A stretch of 38,853 nucleotides of DNA from DATKPE01 sp035524335. GTDB taxonomy: Bacteria > Bacteroidota > Ignavibacteria > UBA10030 > SZUA-254. Under the pieces are notes generated by a model that was not told where the DNA came from, ran no database searches, and saw nothing but the letters and a program-made list of their open reading frames with translations. The translations under genes and the position numbers were made by a program. The stretch lies in assembly GCA_035524335.1 (NCBI GenBank), contig DATKPE010000053.1, forward strand, positions 1 through 38,853. The letters run 5' to 3'. Below, in pieces: positions 9,318-18,438 of this stretch (positions are counted from its first letter, which is position 1; the number at the start of each line of letters is the position of its first letter).

Positions 9318-10815
9318 GCGCCTCCGGCGATCCCCCCGTTGCAAGCGTCATGACGGCTTCCTGCGTCGCCCCGCTCCGCTCCAGAATGCCCGTCAGTTTC
9401 CCTTCCCAGAGGACCGCGATGCGATCGCAGATTCCGAGAAGTTCCGGAAGATCGGACGAGATGACGATGACGCCAATGCCGTTTTCGGCAAGACGGTTGA
9501 TCAGATTGTAGATCTCATACTTGACGCCCACGTCGATGCCGGCGGTCGGTTCATCGAAGATCAGAAGCCGCGACCGGGTGAACAGCCAGCGCGCCAGGAC
9601 GACCTTCTGGCGGTTTCCGCCGCTGAGATGTTCCACCGCCTGCGTGCTGGAGGGGGTTTTGATCCTGAGGTCGCCGATGAATCTTGCCGCCACGTTCTCT
9701 TCCAGTGCAGGACGGATGAAGAACTTTCCCGCCACTTCGCGAAGATTCGCAAGGGTGATGTTTTCCCTGACCCCCATATCCATGATGAGACCGAACTGGT
9801 TCCTGTCCTCCGTGAGAAGACCGATGCCCATGTCGATCGCGTCGCGGGGAGAGCGCGGGCGGATCTCCCTCCCTTCAAACACGATCTTTCCCCCATCGAG
9901 CCGGTCGGCGCCGAATATCGCCCGCGCCAGCTCGCTCCTGCCCGCCCCGACGAGCCCGGCCATGCCGAGGATTTCCCCTTTGTGGAGCGACAGGGTGACG
10001 CCGCGGACAAAGCCTGTCGATACCGATTCCAGCCGCAGGATTTCCTCACCGCGACGGAGTTCCGCCTTCGGATATTCGTTCTCCAGCTCCCGTCCCACCA
10101 TCCAGCGGACCAGGGAGCGCCTGTCCGCCTCTCCGACACTGCAGGTATGGATGACGGCGCCGTCCCGGAGAACTGTCAGGCGGTCCCCGATCTCGAAAAT
10201 TTCCTCGAGCCGGTGAGAGACGTAAATGATCCCCACCCCTTCCGATTTCAGGCGCCGGATCACGCTGAAGAGATTGTTCCGCTCCTTCTCCGTCAGCGCC
10301 GCGGACGGTTCGTCCATCGCGAGGATTCGGACATTATTGGAGAATGCCTTCGCGATCTCCACCATCTGCTGTTGGGCACTGCTGAGACGGCGGACCATGG
10401 TGGTGGTCGGCGTCTCCTCGCCGAGCTGGGACAGGATCGCGCGGGCCGATTCGTGAAGACGCGGAAAATCGATGAAGGGAGTTCTGCCGCGCCGCGGCTC
10501 CCGGCCCAGAAGAACGTTCTCCGCGATCGAAAGATCGGGAATCAGCTTGAAATCCTGATAAATCATGCCGATCCCCTCGCGCCGGGCGTCGGCCGGGGAG
10601 GCGATCGCGCACTCCTTCCCGTCGATGACGATCGATCCCGCATCCTTCGGCAGTGCGCCGGAGAGAATCTTCATCAGCGTCGATTTCCCCGCCCCGTTCT
10701 CTCCGAGCAGGCAATGCACCTCGCCTGCCTGCAGTTCGAACGCAACGTCTACGAGGGCAAGGACACCGGGATACTGTTTCCGGATGCCGGACATCCGGAG
10801 GAGCGGTCCGTTCAT
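9310..10815 (-). CDS. Sugar ABC transporter ATP-binding protein (RbsA/MglA/XylG family)
   Basis: A 501-residue double ATPase that powers carbohydrate import. The N-terminal ABC domain has Walker A GENGAGKST (38-46), signature LSSAQQQ and Walker B ILAMDEPSAAL. The C-terminal domain has the degenerate P-loop typical of the family (GLVGAGRSE), a canonical LSGGNRQK signature and LLIFDEPTAGID. The start overlaps the stop of the preceding binding-protein gene as ATGA (4 bases). It is the only ATPase in an operon with two permeases and two binding proteins, so it probably serves both. Substrate cannot be read from sequence; the linked GH38 enzyme suggests mannose or a related sugar. Confidence 0.95.
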   Translation of the reverse strand: MNGPLLRMSGIRKQYPGVLALVDVAFELQAGEVHCLLGENGAGKSTLMKILSGALPKDAGSIVIDGKECAIASPADARREGIGMIYQDFKLIPDLSIAENVLLGREPRRGRTPFIDFPRLHESARAILSQLGEETPTTTMVRRLSSAQQQMVEIAKAFSNNVRILAMDEPSAALTEKERNNLFSVIRRLKSEGVGIIYVSHRLEEIFEIGDRLTVLRDGAVIHTCSVGEADRRSLVRWMVGRELENEYPKAELRRGEEILRLESVSTGFVRGVTLSLHKGEILGMAGLVGAGRSELARAIFGADRLDGGKIVFEGREIRPRSPRDAIDMGIGLLTEDRNQFGLIMDMGVRENITLANLREVAGKFFIRPALEENVAARFIGDLRIKTPSSTQAVEHLSGGNRQKVVLARWLFTRSRLLIFDEPTAGIDVGVKYEIYNLINRLAENGIGVIVISSDLPELLGICDRIAVLWEGKLTGILERSGATQEAVMTLATGGSPEAHA

Positions 10816-11735
10816 GCAGGTTTCTTGGCCTTCTCCAGCGCCTCTTTGTCGACTATGCCTACTTCCACCGGGACGACTTTGGGGATCACAGCCCCGGAAA
10901 AGTAGTCCTTGATCTTCATGATTGTGGTTTCCCCGATTTTCGACGGGAACTGGACAACATCCGCCTTCAGCGCGCTTCCTCTTCGTATCGCATCCGCCGC
11001 CGCCGGAATCGCATCATAGCCGATGATGGAGATATTCTGGCGGTTGAACTGCGTGACCGCGTCGAGCGACCCGAGGGCCGAATCGTCGTTGATCCCGAAG
11101 ATCCCGTCGAGATCGGGATGGGCCTGCAGAACATCGGCCGCGGCCTGCATCGCCTTGTCCCGCACTCCTTCGCCGTTGACGTCCGCAACAACCGTGATCC
11201 CGGGATATTTGCCGATCGCATCCCTGAACCCCTGCACCCGATCGAGCACCGAGGTCACCGTCGGCTGTCCGATGATGGCGACCTTCCCTTTTCCGTTCAG
11301 AAGTCTGGCGAGATACTCCCCCGCCATTCTCCCCCCGGCGACATTGTCGGAGGCGATATGGCAGACGACCGATCCTTCCTGGGATGCAATATCGGCGGTG
11401 AACACCGGGATGCCGGCCTCATTCGCCTTCCGGATTGCCGGTCCGATTCCGCGGGAATCGACCGGACAGAGGATGATCGCATCCACCTTTCTCGTGATGA
11501 AATCCTCCACCTGTGAGCTCTGCTTTCCGAGATCGAATTCCCCCGCCGTTACAATCAGTTCGTAACCGTTTTTCGCTGCCTCCGCGCGAAGTCCCTCCTC
11601 GAGATCCTTGTAGAAGACATGCGCCCTCGTCAGCAGGGACACGCCGATGGTTTTTACCGCGGTTGTTCCACTCTTCTTCCCGCACCCCCCGACCGCCATC
11701 ACCATCATTAATAAACCGACTATGAGTTTCTTCAT
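10812..11735 (-). CDS. Sugar-binding lipoprotein of ABC transporter (RbsB-like), second copy
   Basis: A 307-residue periplasmic binding protein (Peripla_BP_4 family). It has a lipoprotein signal with Cys18 (MMVMAVGGC), then KTIGVSLLTRAHVFYKDL and the motifs VDAIILCPVD and GIPVFTADI of ribose/galactose-type binding proteins. GIFGINDDSALGSL and ISIIGYDAIP mark the second lobe. It would be anchored in the membrane and deliver sugar to the permeases. It is separated from the upstream binding-protein gene by only 34 bases and overlaps the ATPase gene by 4. The ligand is unknown. Confidence 0.93.
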   Translation of the reverse strand: MKKLIVGLLMMVMAVGGCGKKSGTTAVKTIGVSLLTRAHVFYKDLEEGLRAEAAKNGYELIVTAGEFDLGKQSSQVEDFITRKVDAIILCPVDSRGIGPAIRKANEAGIPVFTADIASQEGSVVCHIASDNVAGGRMAGEYLARLLNGKGKVAIIGQPTVTSVLDRVQGFRDAIGKYPGITVVADVNGEGVRDKAMQAAADVLQAHPDLDGIFGINDDSALGSLDAVTQFNRQNISIIGYDAIPAAADAIRRGSALKADVVQFPSKIGETTIMKIKDYFSGAVIPKVVPVEVGIVDKEALEKAKKPA

Positions 11736-11769
11736 ATTCAGGAATCTCTTTTTTTAATTTTTAATTGGT

Positions 11770-12717
11770 TCAAAACTTCCCCGTCTTCCATTTCTCCGCA
11801 TACTGCTCGACGTTATCTTTCGTCACGATATCGACGCCGGAATCGATCACCCCTCGGGCCGGTTTTCCCTCGGTAATCTCCTTCAGCATACGGACGCTCT
11901 CATATCCCCAACCCCAGAGTTTCTGTCCGAGGAGGACCTGTACATAACCCTGCCGGACATAATCGAGCTCCTCCGGCAGAGCGTCGATCGAAACAACCGT
12001 GAGCGACCCCGGCTTCCGGTTTCCGAACGGCCCTGGCGGAGGCGTAAAAAGCGCCCATGCGCCCGGAAGCACCCACCCCGTTAGCTCCGGATGCGCTTCC
12101 ATGGCCGACTCCATTCCGGTCACCCCCTTGTTGACGTCGTCGTCGCAGTAGATCACCGTCGCCACTTTTATGCCGGGATATGCCTTGAGATAGTCGAGGA
12201 TTCCCTCCTTCCGCTCCTCCAGATTCGGCGCTCCCGGTGTTCCCATGAGAATCCCGATGGAGCCCTTCGGACCCATCAGCTTTACCAGGTTCTCCGCCAT
12301 CACCTTCCCGCTCGGGCCGTTGGCGGTGCCGTAATAGGCCAGACGTTTGCTCTTCGGCGAATCGGAGTCAAATGTCACAACCGGAATTCCGGCCGCAACC
12401 GCCTTGTCGATCGATTCCTTCAGCGCATCCGCGTCATTCACCGAGATCGCGATACCGTCGACCTTCTTCTCGATGAGCGATTCGACGATCTGCGCCTGTT
12501 CGACGGCGTCCGATTTGACGGGGGCGAATCGTTCCACCTCGATCCTGCCGTTCCCCAGCTCCTGGGCCGCCGCCTGGGCGCCCTGCCATGCCACCTGGAA
12601 TACCGGATTGTCGAGAAGCTTCGGAACAAAGGCGAATTTCAGCTTCTTCTCATCGGGCTTTTTGCCGCATCCGGCCGCCATGAGGATCATGCAAACGATC
12701 AGCACTGTTTTTTTCAT
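11770..12717 (-). CDS. Sugar-binding lipoprotein of ABC transporter (RbsB-like), first copy
   Basis: A 315-residue periplasmic binding protein with a lipoprotein signal (MKKTVLIVCMILMAAGC, Cys17). The lobe motifs KLKFAFVPKLLDNPVFQVA, KKVDGIAISVNDAD and GIPVVTFDSDSP are typical of sugar binding proteins; the later GWVLPGAWALFT and VVSIDALPEE complete the fold. The open frame extends far upstream (to 13053) through the permease gene in another frame. The ATG at 12717 is chosen because AGAGAGG lies about 10 bases before it and the signal peptide starts there. It is diverged from the next gene's binding protein, so the two probably prefer different ligands. It lies 53 bases after permease A. Confidence 0.93.
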   Translation of the reverse strand: MKKTVLIVCMILMAAGCGKKPDEKKLKFAFVPKLLDNPVFQVAWQGAQAAAQELGNGRIEVERFAPVKSDAVEQAQIVESLIEKKVDGIAISVNDADALKESIDKAVAAGIPVVTFDSDSPKSKRLAYYGTANGPSGKVMAENLVKLMGPKGSIGILMGTPGAPNLEERKEGILDYLKAYPGIKVATVIYCDDDVNKGVTGMESAMEAHPELTGWVLPGAWALFTPPPGPFGNRKPGSLTVVSIDALPEELDYVRQGYVQVLLGQKLWGWGYESVRMLKEITEGKPARGVIDSGVDIVTKDNVEQYAEKWKTGKF

Positions 12718-12770
12718 CCGGTTCATTCCTCTCTCTGCAGATAATGTGTTTGACGCCTGACGGATTCGCA

Positions 12771-13724
12771 CTATTGTTTTGATTTTCTGTCCATGATCAC
12801 GGCGAGAATAATCACGACGCCGATGGCGAACTGCTGCCAGTACGGCGATACATTCAGCAGAACCAGGCCGTTCCGCAGAATTCCCATGAGGAGCGACCCC
12901 ATGATCGCGCCGAGTATGGTCCCGCGGCCTCCCGTCAGGCTGATGCCCCCGATGACCGCCGCCGCAATGACGTCCAGCTCGTACCCGAGGCCCGCCGTCG
13001 ACTGTCCGACCCCGAAACGCGCGGTGAAGAGCACCCCGGCAATGCCGGCGCACAGACCGCTCAGGGCATAAACCGTGAGCTTGATTTTATGAACATCGAC
13101 GCCGCTGTAGACGGCCGCCTGTTCATTTCCCCCGATCGCGTAAACATATCTGCCCCAGGCCGACGCCTTCAGAAGATACCCGACCGCAAATGCCACCACG
13201 CCCATGATGACGATCGGAACGGGAACCCCCGCAACCGAACCCTGCCCGAGCGCAAGAAATTCCGGAGGAAGACTGCGGATCGTCTCTCCTCCCGTGATCG
13301 CAAAGGCAAGCCCGCGCAGCATGCTCATACTGCCGAGCGTGACGATGAACGGCGGCAGTTTTGCCCGCGTGATAATGACGCCGTTGATGATACCACTCAG
13401 CAGTCCGACGGCAATCCCGGCAGTTCCGGCGACGGCAATGTTCATGCCGAATGTGAGGAAGACCGCCGTAACCACGCCGCTCAGGCCGAGGAGCGATCCG
13501 ACGGCGAGGTCGATCCCGCCCGAGATGATGACGGGTGACTGGCCGACGGCCATGATGGCGATAAAGGAGAGGGCGCGGATGACCTGGGAGAGGTTGGTAA
13601 AATTCAGGAACGTCGATTCAAATAGCGACGGGCCGCCGACGGTCGAGGTCAGGGCTGTCAGGATGACGATTTCGGCCAGCAATGCGGCCCAGATACCGAA
13701 CCGCCGGGGTGAATGAAGTGCCAT
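12771..13724 (-). CDS. Sugar ABC transporter permease (RbsC/XylH family), first copy
   Basis: First gene of the sugar operon: an inner-membrane permease of about 317 residues with 8-10 hydrophobic segments. It carries the family hallmarks GQSPVIISGGIDLAVGS, AVYSGVDVHKIK and AAAVIGGISLTGGRGT, followed by GAIMGSLLMGILRNGLVLL. The frame opens at a TTG (13763), but the ATG at 13724 gives a more typical short N-terminus. A promoter-like pair lies about 70-100 bases upstream. It is paired with the first binding protein, and the operon contains a second permease/binding-protein pair. Confidence 0.92.
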   Translation of the reverse strand: MALHSPRRFGIWAALLAEIVILTALTSTVGGPSLFESTFLNFTNLSQVIRALSFIAIMAVGQSPVIISGGIDLAVGSLLGLSGVVTAVFLTFGMNIAVAGTAGIAVGLLSGIINGVIITRAKLPPFIVTLGSMSMLRGLAFAITGGETIRSLPPEFLALGQGSVAGVPVPIVIMGVVAFAVGYLLKASAWGRYVYAIGGNEQAAVYSGVDVHKIKLTVYALSGLCAGIAGVLFTARFGVGQSTAGLGYELDVIAAAVIGGISLTGGRGTILGAIMGSLLMGILRNGLVLLNVSPYWQQFAIGVVIILAVIMDRKSKQ

Positions 13725-13795
13725 AGTGTCCGCTGATGCATTGGATTCGGCAGACCGGCTCAACGACCGGCCGTCCGGAACCTTCGAGAAGACCT

Positions 13796-13824
13796 ATCTT
13801 ACAAAAGTTAACGCTCAGATTCAA
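13796..13824 (-). promoter_or_regulatory. Sigma70-like promoter of the sugar ABC/mannosidase operon
   Basis: On the minus strand TTGAAT (13824-13819), a 17-base spacer and TAAGAT (13801-13796) precede the first permease gene. The predicted start is near 13789, giving a leader of about 65 bases. No clear operator repeat was seen beside it. Confidence 0.5.
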
Positions 13825-13869
13825 ATGCCGCGGAATCTGAGGGCCGTCTGCCTTCTCTAGGGGAGAGGT

Positions 13870-13915
13870 AAAATACTGCCGGCAGGGGGGAACATCCGCG
13901 TTCCTTTCCTGCCGG
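13870..13915 (-). terminator. Probable terminator after the BNR/YCF48-repeat gene
   Basis: CCGGCAGG (13879-13886) pairs with CCTGCCGG (13908-13915), with a further inner GAAC/GTTC pairing. On the minus strand the stem is followed after a few bases by TATTTTA. It lies 45 bases after the stop codon of the repeat protein and before the sugar-operon promoter. Confidence 0.55.
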
Positions 13916-13960
13916 TTCCTCTTGTCGGATTTCCCAGCGGTCACATCTCCCGCCCCGCAG

Positions 13961-16567
13961 CTATTTCATGTGCACTAACTTCCGGAGCATTTCCACTTTC
14001 CCGCCCCTCCCGCCGAGCGGCTCCGCAGTCATTCTTATATAGTAAACACCGCTTGCGAACCGGGCGGCATTCCAGACTGTCGCGTAACTGCCCGCATTCC
14101 GGATTCCCGATGTTATGATCTCCGCTGTCTGACCGAGGACGGTACAAACCCTCAGATCGACGAGACAGTCGACCGGCAGGGTGAACCTGATCGTCGCGGA
14201 GGGATTGAAGGGAGACGGATAGGGCTGATCGAGCTGAAAATCTGCGGGACGCGCGTCTGACCGCTGTTCAGATCCCGGAGGGAGCGGCGGCCGCTCCGAC
14301 CCCGCGGAGATGCGTATGCGGGCGGCAGCTGTTGACCGTGCGTGCGCCGTGAAAATAAGCCGGCCCGGCTGACTCGTATTCACCCAGTACCCGGCTCCGG
14401 GCCGGAGTGTGTCCGCAATGCTGTAAGTGCCGTCGTAGGAGAAAAATTTGGAGGTGGTCATTCCGCCCGGCGACGATCCGATGTCGGCCACGGCAACGGG
14501 CGCCGATATGGCGCCTATCAGGTTCCATCCTGTTTTCACGTCTGCCGAATCCGAAAGCCTCGGCATGCCGGCAATGGGCACGGTACCCGGTCCGCTGAAG
14601 TTCAGCCAGTAACCCTCGCAGTTTTTCAGAGTATCCCTGACGGTGTAACTGCCGTTGTAGGCGAAGGCGCGGGAGGCCGCCGCCGGGAACAGATCCTTCA
14701 CGGTGTAATCGGTCAGGGTGAGCGGAAGGGAGAGGAGATTCCACCCAGCCGCAACGGTGAAACCGAAAAGGGAACCGGGGGCCGGAACCATTTCACGGAC
14801 GGGCCGCCTCGCAACACCGCGGATCGAGGTGCCCGCGATCAGGACGGAATCGTGGAGAAGAAGGGAAGAAATGTTTCTGTCCTGCAGATCATCATTGACG
14901 GTGAACCAGTGCGATCCAGCGTCGGACGACGCGTACATACCGCTGTCGCTCGTCCCGACGAAGATCGTTGAACCCGCAATCGCAAGACCGGAAAGGATAG
15001 AATTGGCAGTACCCGGCGAGAGATGGCTCCAGTGTGTCCCCAGATCTCCGGAAACATACATACCGGTGCCGGTATAGGGAAAAATCGCATAGAGGAACTG
15101 ACTGCTCGAGCCGAACGCCGACACCCCTGGATTAAACGGAATCCCCGAATCGCCTGCGGCTTCCCATTGCGTCGCACCGGCGGATAATCTGTAGATATAT
15201 ACCGAGCTTGCGAAAAGAAATCCCTGGTGCCGGATCAGGCTTTGTGCACCCCCGATCATTCCGCTGTCGAACTCGTTCCACGATCCGCCTCTGTCGGTGG
15301 TACGGTAGACATGTGCGTACGTCCCCGCATAGAGCACTGTGTCGAACGCACAGAGCGACATAATCATGGTATCCGAGAGCGACGAGGTGGTCCGCTGCCA
15401 GCTGCCGCCGTTATCGGTCGAGCGGAACACCCCTCCCGGCCCGCCCGCGAAGAGCATGCTGTCGATCGACGCAAGTGCCAGAACGCGTTCCCGTTCAAGA
15501 CCCTGCAGGGGGCCGCGCCAGTGCGATCCCATATCCGAGGAGATAAATGCCCCGGATGTCCCGGTTCCAGCGATCAGATTATTCCCGTTGTACATGAGCG
15601 ACGGGACTTGCAGGGTCGCCAGCCCGTAATCCGCCGTGACCCAGTGGGCGCCGCCGTCCGATGAACGGAAGATTCCTCCATTCTGGGTCGCGGCAAAAAG
15701 AGTTCCTCCAATTGAAGCAACCGAATTGACGCTCAGGTCTGCCAGACCGCTGTTGAAGCTCTGCCACGTCGAGCCCGAATCGGATGAAAGATACACTCCC
15801 CCTCCCTGAACGCCGACGCATATATCGTTCCCGGACAGGCAGATCGACCTCACACTTTTCACGCTCAGACCGGTCCCCGAAACATGCCAGCTGGCGCCGC
15901 TGTCACTCGAGAGATATACACCGTTATAGGTCGCGGCGAAAATTTTTGTCCCCCGCACGACCAGACCAAAAACATCCAGCGCAGAATACGTACTCAGACC
16001 GCCGCTCGAGAGCGCCCATCCGGTCCCTCCGTTCGACGATCTGAAAACGCCTCCCCCCGCAGTCGACGCCAGAAGGTATCCCCCGAGACTGACGATGCCC
16101 GAAGTGTTGCCGTACGTAAAACCCGTATTCTTCAGCAGCCAGGATACGCCGTCGTTTGTGGAAACCATCACGCCCGCGTCGGAGCCTATCCATACGGCTG
16201 AGCCGATCACGCTGATGGAGGATATATATGAAGTTCCGTTGTTCGGCCGCTGCCAGCTTTTTCCGCAGTCGGTTGTCCGCCAGAAACCGAAATTTGTCGT
16301 TCCGGCAAAAATGCAGGAATCCAGCATGCCGGCCGCGTAAACATTTGTGTTTACATATCCGCTGCTGATCGGGAACCAGGTAGTGCCGGTATCAGACGAC
16401 AGAAACAGGCCCGCACCCGCGGACCCCGCGAGAACGACGGAATCTCCCGCCGTGACGGAATAAAACCCACCTCCGCCCGGTCCGGACGTTTGAATCCACT
16501 GGCCGTATGCGGATGCAATCCCGAGCACAACGCAGAGACCGACGACAATTCCCATACCCGTTTTCAT
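13961..16567 (-). CDS. Secreted BNR/YCF48-repeat protein with T9SS type A sorting domain
   Basis: A large extracellular or surface protein of about 868 residues. The start at 16567 is preceded by GGAGG and gives a signal peptide (MKTGMGIVVGLCVVLGIASAYGQ). The body (about 25-600) is made of many repeats of the form LFLSSDTGTTWFP, FRSTDNGGSWQR and YASSDAGSHW, the Asp-box/YCF48 beta-propeller pattern. Next come two copies of a GWNLLSLPL/GWNLIGAIS module, each with an AYNGSY/SYDGTY core. The C-terminus (about 785-868) is a type IX secretion sorting domain: YPSPFNPSATIRFTLP, GVYYIRM and final KLVHMK. The sorting domain would be removed on export. No enzymatic residues were recognised, so a binding or structural role is more likely than sialidase activity. 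It appears monocistronic. Confidence 0.88.
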   Translation of the reverse strand: MKTGMGIVVGLCVVLGIASAYGQWIQTSGPGGGGFYSVTAGDSVVLAGSAGAGLFLSSDTGTTWFPISSGYVNTNVYAAGMLDSCIFAGTTNFGFWRTTDCGKSWQRPNNGTSYISSISVIGSAVWIGSDAGVMVSTNDGVSWLLKNTGFTYGNTSGIVSLGGYLLASTAGGGVFRSSNGGTGWALSSGGLSTYSALDVFGLVVRGTKIFAATYNGVYLSSDSGASWHVSGTGLSVKSVRSICLSGNDICVGVQGGGVYLSSDSGSTWQSFNSGLADLSVNSVASIGGTLFAATQNGGIFRSSDGGAHWVTADYGLATLQVPSLMYNGNNLIAGTGTSGAFISSDMGSHWRGPLQGLERERVLALASIDSMLFAGGPGGVFRSTDNGGSWQRTTSSLSDTMIMSLCAFDTVLYAGTYAHVYRTTDRGGSWNEFDSGMIGGAQSLIRHQGFLFASSVYIYRLSAGATQWEAAGDSGIPFNPGVSAFGSSSQFLYAIFPYTGTGMYVSGDLGTHWSHLSPGTANSILSGLAIAGSTIFVGTSDSGMYASSDAGSHWFTVNDDLQDRNISSLLLHDSVLIAGTSIRGVARRPVREMVPAPGSLFGFTVAAGWNLLSLPLTLTDYTVKDLFPAAASRAFAYNGSYTVRDTLKNCEGYWLNFSGPGTVPIAGMPRLSDSADVKTGWNLIGAISAPVAVADIGSSPGGMTTSKFFSYDGTYSIADTLRPGAGYWVNTSQPGRLIFTAHARSTAAARIRISAGSERPPLPPGSEQRSDARPADFQLDQPYPSPFNPSATIRFTLPVDCLVDLRVCTVLGQTAEIITSGIRNAGSYATVWNAARFASGVYYIRMTAEPLGGRGGKVEMLRKLVHMK

Positions 16568-16690
16568 GTTCGATTCCTCCGTGAATACACCTGGCAAGAA
16601 TCCTGCTGGCTGGAAAAGAACAGCACCGGCTGTCACACAATCACACAGCCTGAATCATGGAAGGAATTGATGAGGTAAAAAGACGACGGT

Positions 16691-16719
16691 ATGGTAAGAA
16701 AGAATCCGCCTATTCGCAA
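16691..16719 (-). promoter_or_regulatory. Possible promoter of the BNR/YCF48-repeat gene
   Basis: On the minus strand TTGCGA (16719-16714) and TACCAT (16696-16691) are 17 bases apart. The spacing is right, but both boxes are only moderate matches. The leader would be about 115 bases. Confidence 0.3.
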
Positions 16720-16745
16720 CAGCCAAGATGTTATTATTTATCGAT

Positions 16746-16765
16746 ATAAGAGTCGGTTCTCTTAT
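16746..16765 (-). terminator. Weak hairpin downstream of the PP2C/CotH operon
   Basis: A perfect 7-bp inverted repeat, ATAAGAG/CTCTTAT with a 6-base loop, sits about 78 bases past the hydrolase stop in AT-rich DNA. There is no good T tract, so termination here is only a possibility. The surrounding 16568-16842 interval shows no gene. Confidence 0.3.
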
Positions 16766-16842
16766 TTATCCCGCTCTATTAATATGCCGGCTTATTCAGA
16801 AATTACAAAATTGCGGCCTGCGGAAGGGAAGATACCGAATGG

Positions 16843-18438
16843 TCAGTGATGTCTGAAAACGGGAACATTTTCGCAGGGTATCTCGACCCAGGAAGGATTT
16901 CTTTTCGTCGAGATGATGTCCACGGAGGTGTTGCGGAAGAGAGGGATGACAAATGGATATTCCCCCAGCTGTTTTCTGGAGGTCACATCGATGTTGGTGA
17001 GAACGATTCTGATCCTGCTTCCCCTGCTGAACCGGTGAGCATGGGCGATCCCGGCGGCGTTGATGATTCCCACGCTGTTCCGTTTCCAGCGGCGGGCTGT
17101 AAAGTTTATCCTGTTGATAAAGTAAGATCTGCCGCTGCTGTCGGTCTCATAGATCTGCAGATGGAGCGGAAATACGGTCTGTCCGGACCGCGCCGGGATA
17201 TGCATGACCGGTTCACCATTCCAGACGAGATCGCTGTCGAGAAGATCCGTACTCCATGACAGGATCTGCTGCGGAATGATTGTCTGGAACCGGCTGCCCC
17301 GGAATCCCTCGATGTATCCCTGGTCAAACCGGTACCCGGTGTCGGTATAACGGTTCTCAAGGGTTAACCGGTACCGCACTGCCTCAGGAGGATTAACCGA
17401 GAGCACGGAGTCCGGACACAAATAAAATCGTTCCATACGCAGCGGGACCGGGGGCCATCGGGGCGATACCCGGCGTGTCCAGTGAAACGCCCCGTCGGTA
17501 TCGACCGGGAGACTGCTCATGGAAAAGGTATATGCAGCTTCCGTGTCGATGCCTGTCGCAATCGACCGGAGATAATAATTGAACCACCGTGTGACCTGGC
17601 TGTACTGAAAAATCCGTTCGCTGTCGGCCTCGTCGGAAAAATGCCCCTGAGTGCCGGCGTACAGTTTTTTCGGTCCCCGGTATCGAAGGAATTCCCGGAC
17701 TCCTTCGCCTGCGGAAAAATAGTGATCCTGCCATTTGACAAACTCCAGCAGGGGCCGGCCGGCCGATTCCAGCAGAACGGTGTCGATGTCCCGGCCGCGG
17801 GAGAAACGATCCCGGAGCTCGGTGTACCTGTCATCCCGCAGAAGCTTCCAGAGGGAATCGCGTTCCGGCGTATATCGGACGCCCGGTGCCTGGAGGAGAA
17901 GAACGAACGTCCTGCGAATCGACCCGTTGATGAACATGTCCGATGCCCAGCGGGGAATGATGGCGTCGGCGGAGAGAGCCCGGACCGGAAGACGGTCCGC
18001 CGCCGCCCAAAGCGCATGCAGTCCCCCCTGAGAACCTCCGATGAGCCCGACGGCATTGCTGTCGACAAGCGGCATGTGCCGCACGAAATCCAGGACGGCG
18101 GACAGGTCGCGCCGCTCGGCCGTCGACATGATGCCGGTGAGGCCGGTCGATCGTCCGTGTCCGCGGACCGTGTAGGCAATGGTCAGATACCCCGACTGCG
18201 CATAGATACTGCAGGAAGGTATCCTAGCCTCTTTCGTGTCGCCGAATCCGTGCACCATGAGGAGAACCGGATAGCCGGCCGGCGGAGGGGGCAGGGACGG
18301 CGTGAAGCTTGTCGCGTCGAGGCTGTCTCCTTCTCCGACGCGGATGAAGAAATCCCTGCGCTCCTGACCCCTGACGAACGCACAGCAGATGAGTATGGCT
18401 GCCCAGCTCAGGGCAGGGGGGCGAAGAGCACGAAGCAT
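16843..18438 (-). CDS. Exported S15/CocE-NonD-type alpha/beta hydrolase
   Basis: About 531 residues from the ATG at 18438, which starts a plausible signal or anchor segment (MLRALRPPALSWAAILICCAFVRG); the open frame runs on to 18525. The N-terminal alpha/beta hydrolase domain has VLLMVHGFGDTKEA (oxyanion region), the nucleophile elbow GLIGGSQGG (S136) and a likely catalytic His in GTQGHFSDEAD (H266). The C-terminal half (about 330-531) has the beta-rich jelly-roll character of the X-Pro dipeptidyl-peptidase C-terminal domain (SRIRIVLTNIDV). This matches the CocE/NonD and PepX-like S15 hydrolases, which cleave acyl esters or X-Pro peptides. It overlaps the CotH gene by 31 bases and closes the operon. 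The substrate is unknown. Confidence 0.82.
   Translation of the reverse strand: MLRALRPPALSWAAILICCAFVRGQERRDFFIRVGEGDSLDATSFTPSLPPPPAGYPVLLMVHGFGDTKEARIPSCSIYAQSGYLTIAYTVRGHGRSTGLTGIMSTAERRDLSAVLDFVRHMPLVDSNAVGLIGGSQGGLHALWAAADRLPVRALSADAIIPRWASDMFINGSIRRTFVLLLQAPGVRYTPERDSLWKLLRDDRYTELRDRFSRGRDIDTVLLESAGRPLLEFVKWQDHYFSAGEGVREFLRYRGPKKLYAGTQGHFSDEADSERIFQYSQVTRWFNYYLRSIATGIDTEAAYTFSMSSLPVDTDGAFHWTRRVSPRWPPVPLRMERFYLCPDSVLSVNPPEAVRYRLTLENRYTDTGYRFDQGYIEGFRGSRFQTIIPQQILSWSTDLLDSDLVWNGEPVMHIPARSGQTVFPLHLQIYETDSSGRSYFINRINFTARRWKRNSVGIINAAGIAHAHRFSRGSRIRIVLTNIDVTSRKQLGEYPFVIPLFRNTSVDIISTKRNPSWVEIPCENVPVFRHH

Noticed and set aside
9247..10905. 552-codon plus-strand frame opposite the ABC ATPase
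   Set aside because: Antisense shadow of a clear double-ATPase gene; Arg/Asp/Pro-rich with no motif.
12718..13053. N-terminal extension of the first sugar-binding protein
   Set aside because: The extra 112 codons overlap the permease gene in another frame; the lipoprotein signal and ribosome site fix the start at 12717.
13961..16567. Sialidase activity for the BNR/YCF48-repeat protein
   Set aside because: Asp-box-like repeats are present, but I could not see the arginine triad or Tyr/Glu catalytic pair of sialidases.
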